This document shows, one piece after another, positions 59,658 to 64,000 of a stretch of DNA of 64,000 bases (position 1 is the first letter of the stretch; the number at the start of each line of letters is the position of its first letter). Both the position numbers and the translations under genes were made by a program. Below the pieces are notes generated by a model, which made no database searches, had not been told where the DNA came from, and saw only the letters and a program-made list of their open reading frames with translations. Source of the stretch: Streptomyces roseoviridis (GTDB lineage Bacteria; Actinomycetota; Actinomycetes; Streptomycetales; Streptomycetaceae); the NCBI RefSeq assembly GCF_039535235.1, contig NZ_BAAAWU010000001.1, positions 3,782,001 to 3,846,000 on the forward strand, read 5' to 3'.

Positions 59658-60644
59658 ATGCATGCGATCACGATTCCCGAACCCGGCGGCCCCGACGCGC
59701 TGGTCTGGGCCGAGGTGCCCGACCCCGTCCCCGCCGAGGGCGAGGTTCTCGTCGAGGTGGTGGCGAGCGCCGTCAACCGTGCCGATCTGCTCCAGCGGCA
59801 GGGCCACTACGACCCGCCGCCGGGCAGCTCCCCGTACCCCGGCCTGGAGTGTTCGGGCCGGATCGTCGCGCTCGGCCCCGGCGTCACGGGCTGGTCGGTC
59901 GGCGACGAGGTGTGCGCGCTGCTGGTCGGCGGCGGTTACGCGCAGAAGGTCGCCGTGCCCGTGGGCCAGCTGCTGCCGCGGCCGGAGGGCGTGGACCTGG
60001 TGACCGCCGCGGCACTGCCCGAGGTGGCGTGCACGGTCTGGTCGAACGTCTTCATGCTGGCGCACCTGCGGCCGGGCGAGACACTGCTCGTGCACGGCGG
60101 CGGAAGCGGCATCGGCACCATGGCGATCCAGCTGGCCAAGGCGGTCGGCGCGCGGGTGGCGGTCACGGCCGGCGGCCCCGAGAAGCTGGCGCGCTGCGCC
60201 GAGCTGGGCGCGGACATCCTCATCGACTACCGCGAGCAGGACTTCGTCGAGGAGCTCCACAAGGCGACGGACGGGGCCGGGGCGGACGTCATCCTCGACA
60301 TCGTCGGGGCCAAGTACCTGGACCGGAACATCAAGGCCCTCGCCGTCAGCGGCCGCCTGGTCGTGATCGGCCTCCAGGGCGGCGTCAAGGGCGAGCTGAA
60401 CCTGGGCGCCCTGATGGCCAAGCGCGGCGCCGTGCTGGCCACCACGCTGCGCTCGCGGCCCCTGAACGAGAAGGCGGCGGTGGTCGCCGCGGTCCGCGAG
60501 CACGTGTGGCCGCTGGTGAGTGCGGGCACGGTGACTCCGGTCGTGGACCGCACCGTTGCGATGGCGGACGCGGCCGAGGCCCACCGGGCCGTCGAGGCGA
60601 GCAGCCACGTCGGCAAGGTGCTGCTGCTGGCACCGCAGGAGTGA
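59658..60644 (+). CDS. Quinone oxidoreductase (NAD(P)H-dependent MDR family)
   Basis: The 328-residue protein is a zinc-free medium-chain dehydrogenase. It has NRADLLQRQGHYDPPPGSSPYPGLECSG, the nucleotide-binding VHGGGSGIGTMAIQLAKA and the C-terminal VVDRTVAMADAAEAHRAVEASSHVGKVLL. No zinc-binding cysteine/histidine set is visible. It resembles the mammalian PIG3 type of quinone reductase. ATG at 59658 matches the family start. Confidence 0.9.
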   Translation: MHAITIPEPGGPDALVWAEVPDPVPAEGEVLVEVVASAVNRADLLQRQGHYDPPPGSSPYPGLECSGRIVALGPGVTGWSVGDEVCALLVGGGYAQKVAVPVGQLLPRPEGVDLVTAAALPEVACTVWSNVFMLAHLRPGETLLVHGGGSGIGTMAIQLAKAVGARVAVTAGGPEKLARCAELGADILIDYREQDFVEELHKATDGAGADVILDIVGAKYLDRNIKALAVSGRLVVIGLQGGVKGELNLGALMAKRGAVLATTLRSRPLNEKAAVVAAVREHVWPLVSAGTVTPVVDRTVAMADAAEAHRAVEASSHVGKVLLLAPQE

Positions 60645-60675
60645 CCGGCGCCCCGGAGAGGGGCCCGGACACGGC

Positions 60676-60720
60676 CGAGGGCCCGGCAACCGCGAACCGA
60701 TCGCGTGTGCCGGGCCCTCG
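60676..60720. terminator. Bidirectional terminator between quinone reductase and Bpa
   Basis: A 13-bp stem (60676-60688 with 60708-60720, CGAGGGCCCGGCA) with a second 5-bp stem inside (CGCGA/TCGCG) lies between convergent genes. Confidence 0.8.
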
Positions 60721-60744
60721 CCCGTACCTCAGCTCGTGAAACCC

Positions 60745-61296
60745 CTACAGATACGGCCCCGAGCCCACCGCGCGACCCCGGCCGGGGCCCTGGTCGTCGT
60801 CATCGTCGTGCGCGGCGCCCGGGGGCAGCGCACGGCGCATCTGCTCCAACTGGGCACGGGCGGCCATCTGCTGCGCGAACAGGGCCGTCTGGATGCCGTG
60901 GAAGAGTCCCTCCAGCCAGCCCACCAACTGGGCCTGCGCGATGCGCAGCTCCGCCTCGGAGGGAATGGTCTCGTCGGTGAACGGCAGGGAGAGCCGCTCC
61001 AGTTCCTCCACGAGCTCCGGGGCGAGCCCGTCCTCCAGCTCCTTCACCGAGCTGGCGTGGATCTCCTTGAGCCGTACGCGGCTGGCCTCGTCGAGAGGTG
61101 CCGCCCTGACCTCCTCCAGAAGCTGCTTGATCATGCTGCCGATGCGCATGACCTTCGCAGGCTGCTCGACCATTTCCGTCACCGGGACCTCGCGGGATTC
61201 GTCGTCGCCCTGAGTGCCGCCGAGCGCCATCCCGTCCTGGCCCACGATGAGGACCTGGGGGCTCTCCTGCGACCTGTCATTCCTCGGCATCTCCAT
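60745..61296 (-). CDS. bpa: Bacterial proteasome activator Bpa
   Basis: The 183-residue protein forms an ATP-independent ring that opens the 20S proteasome. Features are the helical core EQPAKVMRIGSMIKQLLEEVRAAPLDEASRVRLKEIHASS, WLEGLFHGIQTALFAQQMAARAQLEQMRRALPPG, an acidic linker (HDDDDD) and the C-terminal GPYL. The tail corresponds to the GQYL motif of mycobacterial Bpa that docks into proteasome pockets; the Q is replaced by P. Start taken at ATG 61296. Confidence 0.93.
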   Translation of the reverse strand: MEMPRNDRSQESPQVLIVGQDGMALGGTQGDDESREVPVTEMVEQPAKVMRIGSMIKQLLEEVRAAPLDEASRVRLKEIHASSVKELEDGLAPELVEELERLSLPFTDETIPSEAELRIAQAQLVGWLEGLFHGIQTALFAQQMAARAQLEQMRRALPPGAAHDDDDDQGPGRGRAVGSGPYL

Positions 61297-61391
61297 GCCG
61301 CCATTCTCTCGCACACATGCCTTCCCCCACGGTGTGCCCCTGGACGAGGGTGATCCACCCTCGTCCAGGGGCACGGTCCGGCAACGGTGGC

Positions 61392-64000
61392 TCAGTGCGC
61401 GGCGCGGCGGGCCAGCGCCCCGCGGGAGCGGGTCACCAGGGCCGCCAGCAGAGCGGCGCCGAGGGGTACGGCCACCAGGAGGACGGCGAGCGTCTCCCAG
61501 GGGACGACGACCGGCACGTACGGCGGGGCGTCGCCGCTGCTCCAGCCGTTGTCGAGGGCTTCCTGGTAGAAGCGCAGCTGTTCGCGCTCTTCGGTGAGCC
61601 GCAGCCCGACCGCGGGCAGGACACCGGCCGCCGAGCCGAGGACCACACCCATCGCCGCGACCACACCGCACTGGAAGCCGCTCAGGGTGCGGCGCACCCG
61701 GGGCGGGGCGCCGACCGCGGCGAGCGTCTTGAGGTCGGCCTCCGCGTCGGCCTGGGCGAGACCGGTGGCGATGCCGGCCGCGCCGATCGTGACCAGGCCG
61801 GCGAACACGGCCAGCGCGAGCAGCACCAGTCCGCTCTCGTTGACCCAGCCCTGCTCCACGGTCAGCTCGACGTTGCTGCCGAGCTTGGCGATCTCGGCGT
61901 CGAGCTTCTGCCGTTCCTCGGTGCCGGGCATCCGGTCGGTGGTGAAGAAGGCGCCGAGCGGGACGGTGGTCAGTCCGGCGGCCTTGGCGGCGGCGGGGCT
62001 GAGCACGCTGCGCACGCCGTAGGAGTTCGGCGAGCCGGGCACCTGGTAGGCGGGGAAGGACTTGACCTCGCCCGGTGCCGGCTTGTTCTGCTCGGAGGCG
62101 CGGTCGGCGGCCTTGATGTCGGTGATCAGCTTGATGCCGACGGTGCCGTTCCGGTCGACCTCCGGCTTGTGGAAGCTGACGAGCTTTCCGTCGGCGAGGG
62201 CCTTGGCCGCGCCGGGGTCGTCGATGCCGAGGACCTTCAGGAGCGGTGCGTCGGCGATGAGCAGTCCGCCCTCGACGTAGATGCCGTCGCCGTCGTGGGA
62301 GACACAGCGCCAGTCCTTGGCCAGCGCGCGCCGCTGTTCCTTGGTGTACTTCTCCGACGGGTCGGAACCGTCGGGGGTGCGGGCCCACAGCGGACACTCG
62401 TTGGCCGGCGGGGTGAGGACCTCGAAGCGACCGCAGCCCTCGCCCTCGCCGTACGGGGCGCAGCCGGGCTTGCCGACGACGATCCGGGACACGTCGGCAC
62501 GGACGTCGACGGGCAGCGTCCGCTGCACGGCGTCACGGACCGCGGGGACGTCCCGGCCGCCTTCCTCGGTGACGAGCGCCGCGACGGCGCCGTGGGGCAG
62601 GCTCGCCCGGTATTCGGCCCGGCTCTGGGCTTCGTGGCTCGCGCCGTACGTCGAGACGGCGACGGTGCCCGCGACGGCGGCCAGGACGGCGGCGACGGCG
62701 GGAGCCGTACGGCCCCGGTTGCGGACGGCGTCGCGCAGGGCGAGGCGCGGCGAGAGCGGCAGCCAGCGGCCGGCCCGGCCGAACAGGCCGACCAGGGCGG
62801 GCGTCATGGCGACCACGCCCAGCTCGGCGATGGCCGAGCCACCGGCGACCAGCACGAACTGGTCGGAGACGACGGAGCCGTACAGGGCGATGACCGCGCC
62901 GAGCAGGACGGCGCCGAGGCCGATCAGCGGCAGGACGCGGTTGCTGCGGCGCACGCCGCGGCGGCCGGTGAGCGAGGCCAGGACGGTCTGCCGGGAGGCG
63001 GTGACGGCCGGGACGATCGCGGAGAGCAGGCCGGTGAGGACGGCGAGCGCGGCGATGGCGAGCAGTTCCAGCGGCTTGACGGTGAAACCGCCGAACCGCT
63101 GGCCCATGTAGTCCTCCAGGAGCGGCCGGAGGGCGAAGGTCAGGATCAGGGCGAGGACCGTGCCGACCACGGCGGCGGCGACGCCGATGACGAGGCCGCC
63201 GCTCAGCACGATGGCCCGGATGTGGCTGCGGGCCCCGCCGTTGGCGCCGACCAGGCCCAGCTGGCGGCGGGATCGGCGGGCACCGACGGCGAAGGCCGGG
63301 CCGGCGAGCAGGCAGATCTCCAGCATCGCCAGGCCGACCACCGTGCCCACGGCGGCGAGCGCGGCGGCGTCGGCGGCCCCGCTGCTCTCGTAGTCGCCCC
63401 AGCCCTCCTTCTGGTAGAGCGGTACCTCGGAGCGGGCGGGCGGGTCGAGGGCCACGGCGCGCGAGGTGACCAGGACGCCCTTGGCGTTGATCTCCTGGAC
63501 CGTGTTCCACGTGAAACCACCGGACTTCTTCACCAGGTAGGTGGTGGAGACGTCGGGCGCCGGCAGTCCGGCCTTCTCGACGGCCTTGGCGTACGGCGCG
63601 AGGAACGCGCCGGGCAGGGCGTTGACCTGCTGTGCCGTCAGGTCGTTGGGCAGCTCGTACGAGCCGCTGATCACATAGGTGCGGTCGAAGCCGCGGGCGG
63701 TGAGGGTGGAGCCGACGGACAGGCCGCTGCTCTCCAGGAACCGGGTGGTCGCGGCGATCTCGTCGTTCTTCTCCGGGAAGCGGCCTTCCTGGAGGCGCAT
63801 GATGCCGCGGGCGACGGGATCGGCGGCGGCCAGTTCCCGGACCTCGGCCTGGAGCAGACCGTGCGCGGTGGTCAGCTTGGCGCTGCCCCTGCTGTCGGGC
63901 AGCACCGTCGAGCCGGACGGGATGACCTTGGTGACGTCGGTCGGGCCGTCGGGCCAGGACTTGCCCGGGGTGTCGTAGTCCTCGACCGGGGTGTACTGCT
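61392..64000 (-). CDS. FtsX-type ABC transporter permease, N-terminus outside the window
   Basis: The frame stays open to the right edge, so at least 870 residues are visible and the start is not. The protein has an extracytoplasmic region, then two sets of three to four membrane helices typical of FtsX/MacB-like permeases (LGLVGANGGARSHIRAIVLSGGLVIGVAAAVVG; AMGVVLGSAAGVLPAVGL at the other end). Between the two lies a large extracytoplasmic domain with a CxxxxEGEGCGRFEV-like cysteine pair. It probably exports lipoproteins or peptides; its ATPase is not in view. Confidence 0.85.
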   Translation of the reverse strand, partial: QYTPVEDYDTPGKSWPDGPTDVTKVIPSGSTVLPDSRGSAKLTTAHGLLQAEVRELAAADPVARGIMRLQEGRFPEKNDEIAATTRFLESSGLSVGSTLTARGFDRTYVISGSYELPNDLTAQQVNALPGAFLAPYAKAVEKAGLPAPDVSTTYLVKKSGGFTWNTVQEINAKGVLVTSRAVALDPPARSEVPLYQKEGWGDYESSGAADAAALAAVGTVVGLAMLEICLLAGPAFAVGARRSRRQLGLVGANGGARSHIRAIVLSGGLVIGVAAAVVGTVLALILTFALRPLLEDYMGQRFGGFTVKPLELLAIAALAVLTGLLSAIVPAVTASRQTVLASLTGRRGVRRSNRVLPLIGLGAVLLGAVIALYGSVVSDQFVLVAGGSAIAELGVVAMTPALVGLFGRAGRWLPLSPRLALRDAVRNRGRTAPAVAAVLAAVAGTVAVSTYGASHEAQSRAEYRASLPHGAVAALVTEEGGRDVPAVRDAVQRTLPVDVRADVSRIVVGKPGCAPYGEGEGCGRFEVLTPPANECPLWARTPDGSDPSEKYTKEQRRALAKDWRCVSHDGDGIYVEGGLLIADAPLLKVLGIDDPGAAKALADGKLVSFHKPEVDRNGTVGIKLITDIKAADRASEQNKPAPGEVKSFPAYQVPGSPNSYGVRSVLSPAAAKAAGLTTVPLGAFFTTDRMPGTEERQKLDAEIAKLGSNVELTVEQGWVNESGLVLLALAVFAGLVTIGAAGIATGLAQADAEADLKTLAAVGAPPRVRRTLSGFQCGVVAAMGVVLGSAAGVLPAVGLRLTEEREQLRFYQEALDNGWSSGDAPPYVPVVVPWETLAVLLVAVPLGAALLAALVTRSRGALARRAAH
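63504..63517. other. Near-consensus parS site
   Basis: GTTCCACGTGAAAC differs from the perfect parS palindrome at one base and lies about 5 kb from the perfect site, inside the permease gene. ParB could bind it more weakly. Confidence 0.5.

Overview
This window is a high-GC actinobacterial chromosome segment, almost certainly Streptomyces, lying immediately next to the replication origin. The left edge cuts through dnaN and is followed by gnd, recF, a DUF721 gene, gyrB and gyrA, which is the conserved streptomycete order to one side of oriC. oriC itself (dnaA-dnaN intergenic) should lie just left of base 1. GTG starts, 4-bp stop/start overlaps, very strong codon-position GC bias and Streptomyces-specific families (DUF5324, CrgA, DLW-39, class E sortases) support the assignment.

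Layout. 1-8.6 kb: replication and topology genes (dnaN, gnd, recF, DUF721, gyrB, gyrA, DUF3566). 8.6-12.8 kb: tRNA-Ile, DLW-39, a secreted membrane-anchored protein convergent with a tail-anchored Ser/Thr kinase, an XRE regulator and tRNA-Ala. 12.8-17.2 kb: MFS exporter, small secreted protein, DUF5324, cyclophilin and rhomboid protease. 17.2-22.1 kb: a DnaA-box cluster, crgA, then a coupled run of DUF881, three class E sortases, a small membrane protein and a PabA-type glutamine amidotransferase. 22.2-30.3 kb (minus strand): the cell-wall growth and Ser/Thr phosphorylation cluster fhaA-fhaB-PP2C-ftsW/rodA-pbpA-pknB. 30.5-38.9 kb: a minisatellite, tRNA-Leu, a two-component system, a MarR/membrane-protein divergent pair with its operator, a DUF2252 protein, a J-domain protein and a rhodanese. 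38.9-51.4 kb: phenylacetate catabolism (acyl-CoA dehydrogenase, paaABCDE, paaN, paaH, a PaaR-type TetR regulator) interrupted by a three-gene DUF5819-HTTM-TrmH cassette. 50.7-55.1 kb: Lrp-type bkdR and the branched-chain 2-oxo acid dehydrogenase operon bkdABC. 55.6-64 kb: MobA-like/DUF6457 fusion, moeA, a frameshifted K+ channel, a quinone oxidoreductase, the proteasome activator Bpa and a truncated FtsX-type permease.

Regulation visible in the sequence. Three copies of the palindrome ACCGA-N4-TCGGT sit at the paaA, paaN/paaH and bkdA promoters and probably make one PaaR regulon joining phenylacetyl-CoA and branched-chain acyl-CoA catabolism. DnaA boxes recur in intergenic spaces (a cluster at 17.2-17.4 kb, a pair at 35.77 kb, single boxes at 43.95 and 51.39 kb). 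A perfect parS site lies in the moeA/channel overlap. Together these show how densely origin-proximal replication and segregation signals are written into housekeeping DNA.

Most interesting points: the out-of-oriC DnaA-box clusters, the parS site, the one-base frameshift in the K+ channel, the SdpAB-like DUF5819-HTTM pair, the shared paa/bkd operators, a histidine kinase with an added C-terminal membrane segment and BamE-like domain, a tandem-hairpin triplication of a kinase 3' end, and repeat insertions inside MoeA and MobA.
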